Position numbers and translations under genes: made by a program. 64,000 nucleotides of DNA from NCBI RefSeq assembly GCF_008704655.1, contig NZ_CP023688.1, forward strand, positions 2,604,001-2,668,000, read 5' to 3'. The notes below the pieces were generated by a model that worked only from the letters and a program-made list of their open reading frames with translations, made no database searches and was not told the DNA's origin. This DNA is from Streptomyces rimosus. GTDB taxonomy: Bacteria; Actinomycetota; Actinomycetes; Streptomycetales; Streptomycetaceae. Below, piece by piece: positions 8,584-17,769 of the stretch (position 1 is the stretch's first letter; the number at the start of each line of letters is the position of its first letter).

Positions 8584-9222
8584 GGAGGCACCGTGTTGCT
8601 GTGGAGGACAGTTCATGAGTGCGGGGCAGTTGGGGCGGCTGCTCGGTGCTGGTACGGCCGGAGCCGCGGACCGGACGGTGAGCCGGGGACAGGGGCCGGA
8701 CCACCGGACGGTTGCATGGCCGGGGTGGCAGGATCGACCGCGAAGCCGGGGCGACCGGACGGAACGCGAGGCCGGGTGGGCCGGTGATCCGCGCCATCCG
8801 TACGACCGGGCAGGGCGCACGGTGGCCGCCCCATGCGGCCTGTGCGCCGCGTACTCCGAGGCGCACCACCGCTTGACCGGGCAGGTACCGAAACTTAACC
8901 ACCTCTTTCCCCGTCCGCACCACTCCCCTCCCGCCCCGCATTCCGACGGCCATCAACACCCACCCCGGGCAATCCCCCAAATTTCGATCCGCATTCGAGC
9001 GGATTCACCGAACCCCTCGCCCTCCAACCACCCTTCATCAACGCCCCGTTGTCCCCACTTTCACCACCGCTGTCCCCTCGCTGAGCGCCGCCGTCAACCC
9101 GGCGGCCGCCCCCATGGGCCGCCTTGACATGCCTGCGTTAAGAGCGCATAAAGTGGCCACGCTGGACGTGTCGAGAGTGAAACGCGCCAAGCACGAATGA
9201 CAGGGCAATGACGGGGGCTGTG
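8584..9222. other. Divergent intergenic region
   Basis: These 640 bases separate the leftward membrane-protein genes from the rightward WXG100 cassette. No open frame with a plausible protein was found. Positions 8900-9060 are strongly C-rich on the plus strand. The only feature noted is the promoter candidate at 9124-9154. Confidence 0.6.
9124..9154 (+). promoter_or_regulatory. Candidate promoter of the WXG100 cassette
   Basis: TTGACA at 9124-9129 is a perfect -35 box. TAAAGT at 9149-9154 fits the -10 box with a 19-base spacer; CATAAA at 9147 would give 17. The site ends about 70 bases before the start of the small ESX-like gene at 9223. Confidence 0.45.
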
Positions 9223-9552
9223 ATGGCGGACAAGGCATTCGACGTAGATCCCGACGTGCTGCGCACACAGGGTCACGCGTTCGTGAACATCGGCACGGAG
9301 TTCGCCAAGGCGGCCAAGAAACTGAAGGACGACCTGGAGGGCCTCGGAAAGCCCTGGGAGGACGCGGACTTCGGCGCCGTCTTCGACACCATCTACACAC
9401 CGATCCGCGACGGCATGTTCGAGTCAATGGATTCCCTGGGCGAACGCCTCGAAGACATCGGCGACAAACTCCAGGGCATGGCCCGAACGTACGCAGCGTC
9501 CGACGAACAGGGCGTGCACGTCGTCAGCTCGGTCCAGCGTCCCGCCATTTGA
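9223..9552 (+). CDS. WXG100-like small ESX protein, cassette A
   Basis: The product is about 109 residues, helical, with no signal peptide. GKPWEDADFGAVFDTIY holds the central Trp turn, a variant of the WxG motif, between two amphipathic helices. This is the size and shape of ESX substrates that dimerise and leave through type VII secretion. ATG 9223 is chosen because GGGGG lies five bases upstream; GTG 9220 and ATG 9208 are alternatives. It precedes a large WXG100_2-type protein by 200 bases. A clear paralogue lies in inverse orientation at 12400-12738. Confidence 0.7.
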   Translation: MADKAFDVDPDVLRTQGHAFVNIGTEFAKAAKKLKDDLEGLGKPWEDADFGAVFDTIYTPIRDGMFESMDSLGERLEDIGDKLQGMARTYAASDEQGVHVVSSVQRPAI

Positions 9553-9752
9553 GGCACCCGACTGACGGGCAGCCCGCACCGTACGGGCCGCACGAGGCCG
9601 CCCCGCACGGCCCACCCGGCCAGCCGCTCCCGCCCCCGCCTGGGGCCCGCTGCCCGCGCCCGCCCCTCGCCACGCCCTGATCCGCACCAACGCCAAGCTC
9701 AAGAACGACACTCCAGCCGCGCACGGCTGCTACCGCACGGGGGACGATCACT

Positions 9753-10745
9753 GTGTCACTGACACTGCCGAGCGAGGTCGCCTGGGTCCTCGGACTCCTC
9801 GGATACGACTGGCCGGAGGCCGACGAGGACGCGCTCTTCAAATGCGCCGAAACCTGGCGCACCTTCGCCACCCAGGTCGAGCAGGCGGCCTCGCAGGGCG
9901 GGTCGGCAGCAAATGAGGTGGTCGCGGCCAATACGGGCGAAGCGGTCGAAGGATTCACCAAGGAATGGGGCGCTTTCTCCGGCAGCTCCGGATCCGACCA
10001 TTACCTGCGCGATGCCCAACTGGCCGCCGAAGTCATCGCCCTGGCCTTCGACACGGCGGCCATCGCCGTACTCACCGGCAAGATCGCGATCATCGCCCAG
10101 CTCGTCGTGCTCGCTGTGGAACTCATCGCCGCACAGGCCGCCGCCCCGTTCACGTTCGGCCTTTCCGAAGCCGGCGCGGCGGGCGCCACACAGCTCACCC
10201 GCATCGCCGTCCGCGAAATCCTGAACAAGATCAAACAAGAGGTCGTCCAGGCCGCCACCAAGGCCATGGAACACGCGACGATGGACGCCATCAAGAAGAT
10301 GGCGAAGAAGGCCGTGTCCAAGGAAGCCCGCCAGCTGGCGCTGGACTACGCCAAGAAGACGGTCAAGGACACGGTCAAGGAGACCGTCAAGGACAAGGTC
10401 GTCGAAGAGGGCAAAGCAAAGGCCACCGAAGCCGCCACGGAGATGGGGCAGAACGTCGCCCAGCAGGGCATCGAGAACCATTTCGGCGCCCGCGACGGCA
10501 TGGACTGGGGCGAAACCGCCGACATCGGCAAGGAAAAGGCCGGCGAATACGTCGACGGCCTCAAGGAAGGCGCCCAGAGCCTGGCCGACCCCCAGACCTA
10601 CGTCGACCATGCCAAGGAAGACCTCACCAACCGCGGCCTCGACTCGGCCCAGAAACACGTCGACAACCGAACCGGCGGCGCCGCCACGCGCCATCAGGAC
10701 GTAACGGACGGTGCGAAGGATTCTGTGCGGGCTGTGTTTGGGTGA
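9753..10745 (+). CDS. WXG100_2-type large protein, cassette A (putative type VII substrate)
   Basis: The 330-residue protein starts with LPSEVAWVLGLLGYDWPEADED, the hallmark of the WXG100_2 (CpnT N-terminal-like) domain found at the front of actinobacterial type VII effectors. Residues 95-150 are hydrophobic and Ala-rich. The rest is a charged, Lys-rich amphipathic helical region with repeats such as TVKDTVKETVKD. No toxin or enzyme domain is recognisable after it. It ends in VRAVFG, as its inverse paralogue does. GTG 9753 is preceded by GGGGGA. It is probably exported with the small protein encoded upstream. Confidence 0.7.
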   Translation: MSLTLPSEVAWVLGLLGYDWPEADEDALFKCAETWRTFATQVEQAASQGGSAANEVVAANTGEAVEGFTKEWGAFSGSSGSDHYLRDAQLAAEVIALAFDTAAIAVLTGKIAIIAQLVVLAVELIAAQAAAPFTFGLSEAGAAGATQLTRIAVREILNKIKQEVVQAATKAMEHATMDAIKKMAKKAVSKEARQLALDYAKKTVKDTVKETVKDKVVEEGKAKATEAATEMGQNVAQQGIENHFGARDGMDWGETADIGKEKAGEYVDGLKEGAQSLADPQTYVDHAKEDLTNRGLDSAQKHVDNRTGGAATRHQDVTDGAKDSVRAVFG

Positions 10746-11268
10746 GGGGGCTGGGATGGGGGTTTGAGCGGGGGCAGTCGGCTGCGGGGCGCCGCCGCGG
10801 GGATCCGGAACGGCCGGTGCCAGCTGTTTGCATGGGGCGGTCGTTGTCCGTGGAACTGGCGCCCAACCCGCGACCACGTGGCCGGTGTCGCCGCACCGGC
10901 CGCACCAGCCGCACCCCCTCAGTCATCAGCCGATCGGGAACTCGAATCGAGGACGCGGAGGGGGTGGCCGGAGCCGCGAGTACCGCGGCACGCCCCGCGC
11001 CCGCCGCCCCGTACCCATCCCCTCGCTCGCCGGTCCGCACCCCGCACCCATCCCCTCGCCTTTCGCTCTTCGCCCCGCGCGTGTCCCCTCATGCCGCCGC
11101 CCGTACGAGAGTCGGGTTTGAGCAGCCGCCCCTGCGGGCGTTGCTGCGCACCCTCTACGAGCCCCGCCCCAGATGCCCGCCATTCGCACTCGAATCGGCC
11201 TGAGTGACCGAAGTACGAGCGCCGCGCGCCGTCACCCCATCCGCCATGCCGACGCCAATGCCGCACCA
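10746..11268. other. Convergent intergenic spacer, no gene seen
   Basis: These 523 bases lie between the two convergent cassettes. Frames are open by composition only, and none gives a credible protein. Short direct repeats built on the phrase CATCCCCTCGC appear near 11017-11062. No clear terminator hairpin was found by eye. Confidence 0.5.
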
Positions 11269-12372
11269 TCAGCCAAAGACAGCGCGCACGTCCTCAGCAC
11301 CACGACCTCCCGCGCCTCCGCCCCTTTGCACCCCTCTCCCCTCCCCCACCCCCTCAGCATCTCCCACTCCCTCATCCGGCCCTCCCTCATCCGCCTCTGC
11401 CCTCCCGCGCCGAAGGCCCTCCCTCGCCTTCGTCGCCAGCGCGTCGTTGCCCGCGTCCGTAGCCCCGTCGACCAGCCGATCCCGATGAGTTGCAGGGTCG
11501 AGAAGGCCGGCCAAGCCGCCCTCCCTCTCCCCGCCACCACTCGGCGCTCCGACGACATACTCACCGGGCTTGAACGCCCCACCTTCGACCGCACCGAACT
11601 GCTTCCCGAATTCCTCCTTGGCGCCGTCCAGCGTGTCCCCCAGATCGACGCCATCACGAGCACCGAAGTGGCTCTCGACACCTTGCTGGACGATGTCCTG
11701 CCCGGCCCCGGTCACGATGTCCGTCGCCTTCTCCTTGACGGGATCGACAACGACATCCCTGACGATCTTCTTCGCATAATCCGTCGCGAAGTCCTTGACC
11801 TGCTTCCTCACGAAGTCCGAGGCGATCTCCTTCACACCCTTCTCGGCGGCTTCCGCCATCGCCTTGGTAATCGCCTCGACAACCTCCCGCTTCAGCGTGT
11901 CCAAGAGCCGTCTCACCACGAGCCGGGTGGCCTGAGTCACCCCTAGTGCGCCCACCTCGGAAAGCCCAAGCGTGAACGGAGCGGCAGCCTGCGCCGAGAT
12001 GAGCTCAACAGCCAGCACGACAAGCTGCACGATCACCTCGACCTTGGCCGCGAAAACCGCAGCGGCCGCCACTTCGAAAGCCATCCCGATTACATCGGCC
12101 GCGATCTGCGCATCAGGAAGGTAAGCGCCCACCCCGCCGGAAAAGTCTTCCCAAGTCTCCGAAAAGCGGCTCACCGCCTCACCCGAGTTGGCGGACACAA
12201 CCTCTCGTACGACTGATCCGCCCCGCCCATCGGTCCGTCCGACCTGAGCCGCGAACTCCAGCCAGGCCCGCCCGCACTCCATGAGCTTGTCCTCGTCAGC
12301 CTCGGGCCAGGAGTACCCGAGCAGATCGAGCACCCACACGACCTCACCGGGCAACGTCAGCGCCACGGTCAC
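11269..12372 (-). CDS. WXG100_2-type large protein, cassette B (putative type VII substrate)
   Basis: This 367-residue paralogue of the protein at 9753-10745 matches it almost collinearly. It has the same LPGEVVWVLDLLGYSWPEADED opening, the LVVLAVELISAQAAAPFTLGLSE core and a QQGVESHFGARDGVD motif. A Gly/Glu-rich tail replaces the Lys-rich one, but it also finishes in VRAVFG. No toxin domain is seen. GTG 12372 is behind GAGGGGCG; GTG 12366 is possible. It starts 27 bases after its small WXG100-like partner. Confidence 0.7.
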   Translation of the reverse strand: MTVALTLPGEVVWVLDLLGYSWPEADEDKLMECGRAWLEFAAQVGRTDGRGGSVVREVVSANSGEAVSRFSETWEDFSGGVGAYLPDAQIAADVIGMAFEVAAAAVFAAKVEVIVQLVVLAVELISAQAAAPFTLGLSEVGALGVTQATRLVVRRLLDTLKREVVEAITKAMAEAAEKGVKEIASDFVRKQVKDFATDYAKKIVRDVVVDPVKEKATDIVTGAGQDIVQQGVESHFGARDGVDLGDTLDGAKEEFGKQFGAVEGGAFKPGEYVVGAPSGGGEREGGLAGLLDPATHRDRLVDGATDAGNDALATKAREGLRRGRAEADEGGPDEGVGDAEGVGEGRGVQRGGGAGGRGAEDVRAVFG

Positions 12373-12399
12373 CGCCCCTCGGGACGCGCCCCGCCACCA

Positions 12400-12738
12400 C
12401 TACCCCCAAGGCGAAGAGTACGAACGCGACACCTGCCCGACGCAATGCACCCCACCCCGCTCCGCCGCCTCATACCCCCTCGCCATTTCCTGCAGCTTCT
12501 CCCCCACCCCCTCCATCCGTTTCCCGAGCGAGTCCATGGACTTGAACATGCCGTCCCGAACCGGCTCGTAAATCATCGCGAAGGTCTCGGCGAATTCTGC
12601 CCCACGCCACGGCTCCCCCAGCCCCTTCAACGTCGCCTGCAACCGTTTAGAGGCAACCCCGAACTCCACCCCGATCTCAGCGAACTCTCGCCCCTGACAC
12701 CGAAGCCCATCCGAATCGACATCGAACGCACCACTCAC
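12400..12738 (-). CDS. WXG100-like small ESX protein, cassette B
   Basis: The product is 112 residues and is a paralogue of the 9223-9552 protein. Shared features are the FDVD start, GEPWRGAEFAETFAMIYEP at the Trp turn and DGMFKSMDSLG. Here the turn reads PWRG. GTG 12738 is preferred because GGGGG lies six bases upstream; GTG 12750 is less likely. It is followed after 27 bases by the large cassette-B protein, so the pair forms an operon. Confidence 0.7.
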   Translation of the reverse strand: MSGAFDVDSDGLRCQGREFAEIGVEFGVASKRLQATLKGLGEPWRGAEFAETFAMIYEPVRDGMFKSMDSLGKRMEGVGEKLQEMARGYEAAERGGVHCVGQVSRSYSSPWG

Positions 12739-13117
12739 CAAAACCCCCACTCGCGATCAGCCTCGCCGCATCAACAGACATCACACTCGCCAGCGGCTCA
12801 AGATGCCGCGAGCCTTCCAGGCCCCCACCCCCGCAGCAATCGCGCCCCTCACCACCCCCGCCACTTCAACCACACACCCCGAAGAAACCTTTATCGCCCA
12901 CACTCACGCGCCACCGAGACAGACCCCGCGCCCACCCCCACCACAAACCGAGCACTCCCGACCCCACCCCACCCACCAACTGATCCCCACCCCAGCAAAA
13001 ACCGACAACAACAGAACCAACACCGCCAAAAATCCACCACCACTCATCCGAGCGAACGACTATCACACCACTGACAAAACACACCGCTGTGCCGCTCCGC
13101 CCCGCCCAAACATGCCG
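12739..13117. other. Intergenic spacer upstream of cassette B
   Basis: This stretch of about 380 bases is rich in A and C on the plus strand and visibly lower in G+C than its surroundings. No credible coding frame was found. It must hold the promoter for the minus-strand cassette B, but no clear boxes were recognised. Confidence 0.5.
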
Positions 13118-13147
13118 AAGGGGCCCGCATCAGGCTGCGGGCCCCTT
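13118..13147 (-). terminator. Terminator after the broken mycosin
   Basis: A perfect 12-base stem (13118-13129 with 13136-13147) and 6-base loop lie 46 bases beyond the stop codon of the minus-strand mycosin remnant. Confidence 0.75.
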
Positions 13148-13192
13148 CTCGCTGACTGCTCGTTGGCTTCTCGCCGACTTCTCTTGCCGCGG

Positions 13193-14515
13193 CTACTGCC
13201 CGGGAGGCTGAGCGGGCGGAGCCGACGGGTACGAACCGTACGGGCTCGGCTGCTGCTGGTACGGGCCGGGCTGGTGCGGCGGGTAGCCGACGCTGCCACC
13301 GGGACCGCCGTAACCACCAGGACCACCGGACGGCGGACCACCGTTGTTCTTCTTCCGCCGAACCACAACGATGACGACCACGAGCAGCACCACGATCACG
13401 ACCAGTACAAGACCGATGATCACGATAGGCGGAATCCCGATACCGCCACTCCCACTCGCCTTCTGCTCACCGGCTTCGCCGGCAGCGGCCCCGTCATGAC
13501 CCGCCGACGTCGGATCCTGCACCTCAGGAGCCTTGAGCGGCCCGTACTTGGAGCCGGCCGGAATGTTCTCGGTCAGCGCGCGATACGGGCGGATGGTGCC
13601 GTAGCCGTACTTGGGACTCGGCGTGCTGATACCGGACTTGCCGTCAGGAGTAATCGCCGTCTTCGTCAGACGGTTGGCCACCTGGCCGGCAGTAAGGTCC
13701 GGAAACTTGGAGCGCACGAGCGCGGCCGCAGCCGACACGTAGGCCGTGGCGTCGGACGTCCCGTCGGCCTGACGGTACTTGGACCCGAGACCGGCGGAGT
13801 AGATACCTTCGCCGGGGGCGAGGAGGCGGATATGCGGACCGTAGTTCGAGTTCTCCCACACTTGATTGTTCTTCGTCACTGCGCCGACCGCCAGGACCCC
13901 TGGCGCAGCAGCGGGATACTGGGGCGTCGATTCCCCGTCATTTCCCGTACCAGCGACTAGCAATACATCCTTTTGCAGGGCATAATTGATTGCGTTTTTC
14001 TCGTCGTCGCCGATCTGCCCCTGCCCGAACGACATATTGACAACCTTGGCTCCTTAGTCTACCGCGTAGCGGAGCGGAGCCGCAAAGCCTTGTCCGGACA
14101 GAGTGTCCTCGGAAGTCTGTGTCTTGACCGGCAGGATTTTCGCATCCGGCGCCAAGCCCATAATTCCGTCAGCCTGGCTGGGCCCATGTCCGTGCCCGGC
14201 GATCAGTGCTGCCATCGCCGTCCCGTGGTCGTCGGAATCCTCGTGGTCAGCAGTACCGCCCCCAGGGGCGAAACTTTTTCCAGGAAGTACATTCCCCTTG
14301 AGGTCGGGGTGGTCCCCGTTGACTCCGCTGTCGATGACCGCCACGGTGACGTTCTTACCTGTGGACTGCTGGCGGATCTTGTCGGCGCCGAAGGCCCCGA
14401 GCGACCACTGCCCGTCCCGAATGTAATCCGCCGAAGCAGCCGGCGCGGTGCCGATGACCAGCGCTCCCACCAAAACTGCGCCGCTCACCGCACGCAGCAC
14501 CTGCTTAACGCTCAC
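13193..14515 (-). pseudogene. Mycosin-like subtilisin protease interrupted by an in-frame TAA
   Basis: Read through, the frame would encode about 440 residues like its intact neighbour at 14648-15961. The first part (14515-14054, 153 codons) has a signal peptide, the catalytic Asp in AVIDSGVN (62) and the His in DDHGTA (97). The reading frame then meets TAA at 14054-14056, exactly where the neighbour has Ala in YAVDAGAS. The second part continues in the same frame from ATG 14035 with NMSFGQG, the oxyanion-hole Asn, the catalytic Ser in GTSDATAYVS, a membrane segment and a Gly/Pro tail. The triad is therefore split. AAGGAG directly follows the stop, so reinitiation, readthrough or a sequencing error cannot be excluded. 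Confidence 0.75.
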
Positions 14516-14568
14516 CTCTTGAAACCTCTCTTGTGAGGGCTAACGCACAACCGGCGTTCCGAAAACAC

Positions 14569-14599
14569 AAAGCCCGCAGTCACACGGACTACGGGCCTT
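14569..14599 (-). terminator. Imperfect hairpin between the two extra mycosins
   Basis: A 13-base stem with two mismatches (14569-14581 with 14587-14599) and a 5-base loop lies 49 bases after the stop of the upstream intact mycosin. It may end that transcript before the broken copy. Confidence 0.5.
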
Positions 14600-14647
14600 G
14601 AGCCACTGCGTACATCACTCCGCCCGCCTAACGCGAGCGCTGAGCGT

Positions 14648-15961
14648 CTACTGCGGCGGCGGGGGCTGCTGCGGCGGGTACGACGGGTACGCGCCGGGAG
14701 GGCCCGCCTGCTGCTGATAGGCGTTCGGGGGGTAGGGAGCCCCTCCAGAGCCACCTGGACCGCCCCAGCCACCAGGACCACCAGGCGGCGGCCCGTTGCG
14801 ACGGTTCTTCTGACGGCTGACGACCACCACAACGATGATCACGACGACGATCAGGACACCCGCGGCAATACCGACAACAACACCGATGCTCAGACCGTCG
14901 TCCTTCTTGTCACCAGCCTGCTGGCTGCCGCCACTCGCGGCATTCGCGCCGCCCGTTCCGGTGGACGGTTGCACTTCGGGAGCCTTCAACGGACCGTTCT
15001 TCGACCCGGCTGGGATGTCTTGCGTCAGAGCCCGAAGGGGACGAATGAATCCATAACCGTAGTAGGGGTCGGGCAGGTTCTTGCTTTCCATGCCCGGAGG
15101 CATGCCTGCGGTCTTCACCAACCTGTTGGCGATCTGACCAGCGGTGAGGTCAGGAAACTTGGAGCGCAGCAGAGCTGCGGCAGCCGAAACGTAGGCGGTC
15201 GAGTCCGAAGTGCCCGTTGCCTGCCGGTATTGCCTCGAGGCAGCTGCTGACCTGATATGAATACCGGGAGCAGTCAGCATCAACGCCGAGCCGTGGTTGG
15301 AATCCTCCCACACTCGCCCGTTTTCTCCCACAGCGCCCACTGCGACGACACCGGGTGAGGAAGCCAAAGAGCCAAGCCGCATACCCTCATTGCCGGAACC
15401 TGCTACCAGCAGGACGTTCTTCTTGAAGGCATACGCAATCGCTTCTTCCTCCGACGACGAAATACTACTGGGCACAATCGACATGTTGATGACGGATGCC
15501 CCGGCGTCAACGGCATAGCGAATCGCCGGCCCCAGGTCAGTGCTGTCTACAGTCTCCCCGGTCACAGGAAGAGCAACAGGAAGGATCTTGGCGTCAGGAG
15601 CCAGCCCCTTCACTCCGGCTGAATTCCCCGGGCCATGTCCGTGGCCCGCGATGATCGAAGCCATGCTCGTGCCATGGTCCACGGTGCTTTCTTGATCAGC
15701 GCGCTGGCCTTCGATGAAGCTCTTGCCCTGAAGAACGTTCCCTTGCAAGTCAGGGTGCTGGCCGTTGATAGCGCTGTCGATTACCGCAACCGTGACGCCC
15801 TTGCCTGTCGACTTCTGCCACACTTGATCGGACAGAAACGAGGTCAGCGGCCACTGCGCGTCCCTGGTCTCATCCGCAGCAGCAACCGGCGCGGTGCCGA
15901 AGAGCATCGCTCCCGCCAGCACGGCACCTCCCACCGTGCGGAGCGTTCGCGCAAGTCTCAT
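14648..15961 (-). CDS. Type VII secretion-associated serine protease, extra mycosin
   Basis: The 437-residue membrane-anchored subtilisin-family protease has a signal peptide ending near APVAAADE. The triad is Asp62 (AVIDSAIN), His96 (VDHGTS) and Ser252 (GTSDSTAYVS), with Asn191 in GSGNEG as oxyanion residue. A strong membrane helix rich in Val and Ile lies near 360-385, then a Gly/Pro/Tyr-rich tail faces the other side. Mycosins process ESX substrates and stabilise the secretion complex. The long tail and a divergent Ser region (GTSDST, not GTSFAAP) separate it from the mycP at 18087-19370. ATG 15961 has GGAAAGG upstream. Confidence 0.85.
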   Translation of the reverse strand: MRLARTLRTVGGAVLAGAMLFGTAPVAAADETRDAQWPLTSFLSDQVWQKSTGKGVTVAVIDSAINGQHPDLQGNVLQGKSFIEGQRADQESTVDHGTSMASIIAGHGHGPGNSAGVKGLAPDAKILPVALPVTGETVDSTDLGPAIRYAVDAGASVINMSIVPSSISSSEEEAIAYAFKKNVLLVAGSGNEGMRLGSLASSPGVVAVGAVGENGRVWEDSNHGSALMLTAPGIHIRSAAASRQYRQATGTSDSTAYVSAAAALLRSKFPDLTAGQIANRLVKTAGMPPGMESKNLPDPYYGYGFIRPLRALTQDIPAGSKNGPLKAPEVQPSTGTGGANAASGGSQQAGDKKDDGLSIGVVVGIAAGVLIVVVIIVVVVVSRQKNRRNGPPPGGPGGWGGPGGSGGAPYPPNAYQQQAGPPGAYPSYPPQQPPPPQ

Positions 15962-15984
15962 CTCGAAACACCCTTTCCTGACAA

Positions 15985-16019
15985 GATGGGGCCCGCTTGC
16001 GGGGACTGCGGGCCCCATC
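15985..16019 (-). terminator. Terminator after the PPE-like gene
   Basis: A perfect 12-base stem (15985-15996 with 16008-16019) and 11-base loop lie 40 bases beyond the stop of the 16059-17711 gene, closing the mycP operon. Confidence 0.75.
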
Positions 16020-16058
16020 ACGCTTCACTACCGGTTACTCGACCGCGGTCATCGACTT

Positions 16059-17711
16059 CTACTCGATGACCCTCGGAGCCACGTTACGCTGCGTCGTCCA
16101 GGTCTCCTCGTCCTCCACGAGGTAGTCAGGACGCTGCCCGTTGTTCTGGTCCTTGTCCTTGCCCTTCGCGCCATGTGCACCCGGCGCTCCACCCATCGGG
16201 CGCCGCCCTTCCTTGGCGCCCTGCTGCGTGCCGCCCCGGCTTCGGTGCAAACCCGAACCACCCTGGGCTCCGGCTCCGGACTTCTTGCCGGCGCCGCCCA
16301 CGACCCCGCCCTTCTGACGGGCGAGAGGGCCACCGCGACCGGCCGCACCCTTACCGCCGGCGCCGCGGCCTGCGGCACCAGCCGCACCGCCCATGCCCGG
16401 CGTGCCACCGGCTCGACCGGTGCCACGCGCTCCGGCTCCGGTTCCGGCCCCCTTGGCTGCGCCGCCGCCCTTGGCCGCGCCACCACCGGTCCCGCCGATG
16501 CCGCCGATCATTCCGGGCGCACCGCCAGAGGGCCCGCCTCCACCGATGGAACCCAGGCTTCCGCCTCCACCGGGAAGACCACCGCCTCCCAATCCGCCAC
16601 CGCCGAGGCCAGTTCCGCCCCCCGGACCCAGGCCATTCTTGCCGCCACCGCCAAGGCCATCGAGCCCTGTGCCGATATTCGGCGGCTTCGGCCCAGGCGT
16701 CGGCGAAGTTCCGATACCGCCGTTGATGCCCTTCGGACGCGGCGGTTCCAGGGGAGTAGGCGTTTGATAACCGCCGCCCTTGAGCCCCGGAACCTTGGCT
16801 CCGCCGGTTCCCGGCTTTGGCGCGGAAGGCGTCGGCCCGAATCCACCGATTCCAGGCAAGGGACCACTACCACCTGGGCCTGGGTCGTGTGGTGTGATGT
16901 TGTCGTCCTTGTCGACGATGGCCCCGGACTTTTTAAGCGACGCGCTGCCAACACGGTAGACGGTCGCCAGCTGCTCCATGTAATGCGCAGCTTCGAGCTC
17001 TCGCTCCCTGTCAACCGACAGGTTGGTGCGGTTCGCATTCATGGCGTCGTAGATGCTGGTCTTGGGGTTGGCAAGAGCAGCATTCAGGCCGGAATCGTCA
17101 CGGCCGTCGCCCGCTCCGAAGATCTTCGCGCCAATTCCGGCCGCAATCTGCCCACCGGGGACAACGCCGCCGATGGCAGCCGCTTTCCCGGTGCCGGACT
17201 GGGCGAAGTCGCCAATCCGGTCGGCTTTCCGCTCCCACCATGTTGGTTCTTCAACGCCCTCCACCAGCTTCTTGACAGTGCTGAGGCGCTCACTGATCTG
17301 CTCCATGATGTGCCCCGTGTTGTGGGGGTACGGAGCGCAGGCTGCGAAGTTGTTGCTGATCTTTTGTGCGGCCCTGGCGAACGCGTCGGCACTCGCACCG
17401 TGCCAGGACTGGAGAACCTTGGTCACGGCATCGTCGAACTGCTTCTTGATTCCGCTGCTCCAGTCCTCGCCAACCAGCGAGACCCGGACCTTCTTCCAGC
17501 CGTTAGCGACGTCTGCGACCGTATCCGGGCTGGCGTTTTGCACCATCTGCTTCAGCGCGTTGAGTCGCTGCTGGGTGAACTGAGGACGGCTCTGCCCGAT
17601 TTCGTGCGGCGTTTCCCTGTTGTCACCGGACGACGCCGTCTTGCCGTCCGTGTCGTACCCCTTCGGCACCTTGATCTCCGCCGGCTTGAAACCAGATCCG
17701 TCTGAGGCCAT
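16059..17711 (-). CDS. PPE-like Gly/Pro-rich type VII secretion substrate
   Basis: The 550-residue protein has a helical N-terminal 260 residues with a WXG/PPE-like turn (QSWHGASADAFARAA near residue 103). Residues 270-500 are low-complexity Gly/Pro/Ala with many GGxG repeats. The conserved-looking end reads PDYLVEDEETW. This matches the helical-domain-plus-glycine-tail plan of actinobacterial ESX substrates, with no enzymatic domain. ATG 17711 follows GGGGGAC. It is third in an operon after mycP and the 104-residue ESX-like gene, 58 bases after the latter, and may use that protein as export partner (inference). Confidence 0.7.
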   Translation of the reverse strand: MASDGSGFKPAEIKVPKGYDTDGKTASSGDNRETPHEIGQSRPQFTQQRLNALKQMVQNASPDTVADVANGWKKVRVSLVGEDWSSGIKKQFDDAVTKVLQSWHGASADAFARAAQKISNNFAACAPYPHNTGHIMEQISERLSTVKKLVEGVEEPTWWERKADRIGDFAQSGTGKAAAIGGVVPGGQIAAGIGAKIFGAGDGRDDSGLNAALANPKTSIYDAMNANRTNLSVDRERELEAAHYMEQLATVYRVGSASLKKSGAIVDKDDNITPHDPGPGGSGPLPGIGGFGPTPSAPKPGTGGAKVPGLKGGGYQTPTPLEPPRPKGINGGIGTSPTPGPKPPNIGTGLDGLGGGGKNGLGPGGGTGLGGGGLGGGGLPGGGGSLGSIGGGGPSGGAPGMIGGIGGTGGGAAKGGGAAKGAGTGAGARGTGRAGGTPGMGGAAGAAGRGAGGKGAAGRGGPLARQKGGVVGGAGKKSGAGAQGGSGLHRSRGGTQQGAKEGRRPMGGAPGAHGAKGKDKDQNNGQRPDYLVEDEETWTTQRNVAPRVIE

Positions 17712-17769
17712 TTGCCGTCCCCCATTCCCGCTCGGAAAGTTCTATGTGTGTCATTACCGCGAGGCGTCG

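Noticed and set aside
11000..11100. CRISPR-like short repeats near CATCCCCTCGC
   Set aside because: There are only a few copies of about 11 bases with irregular spacing, no unique spacers and no cas genes.
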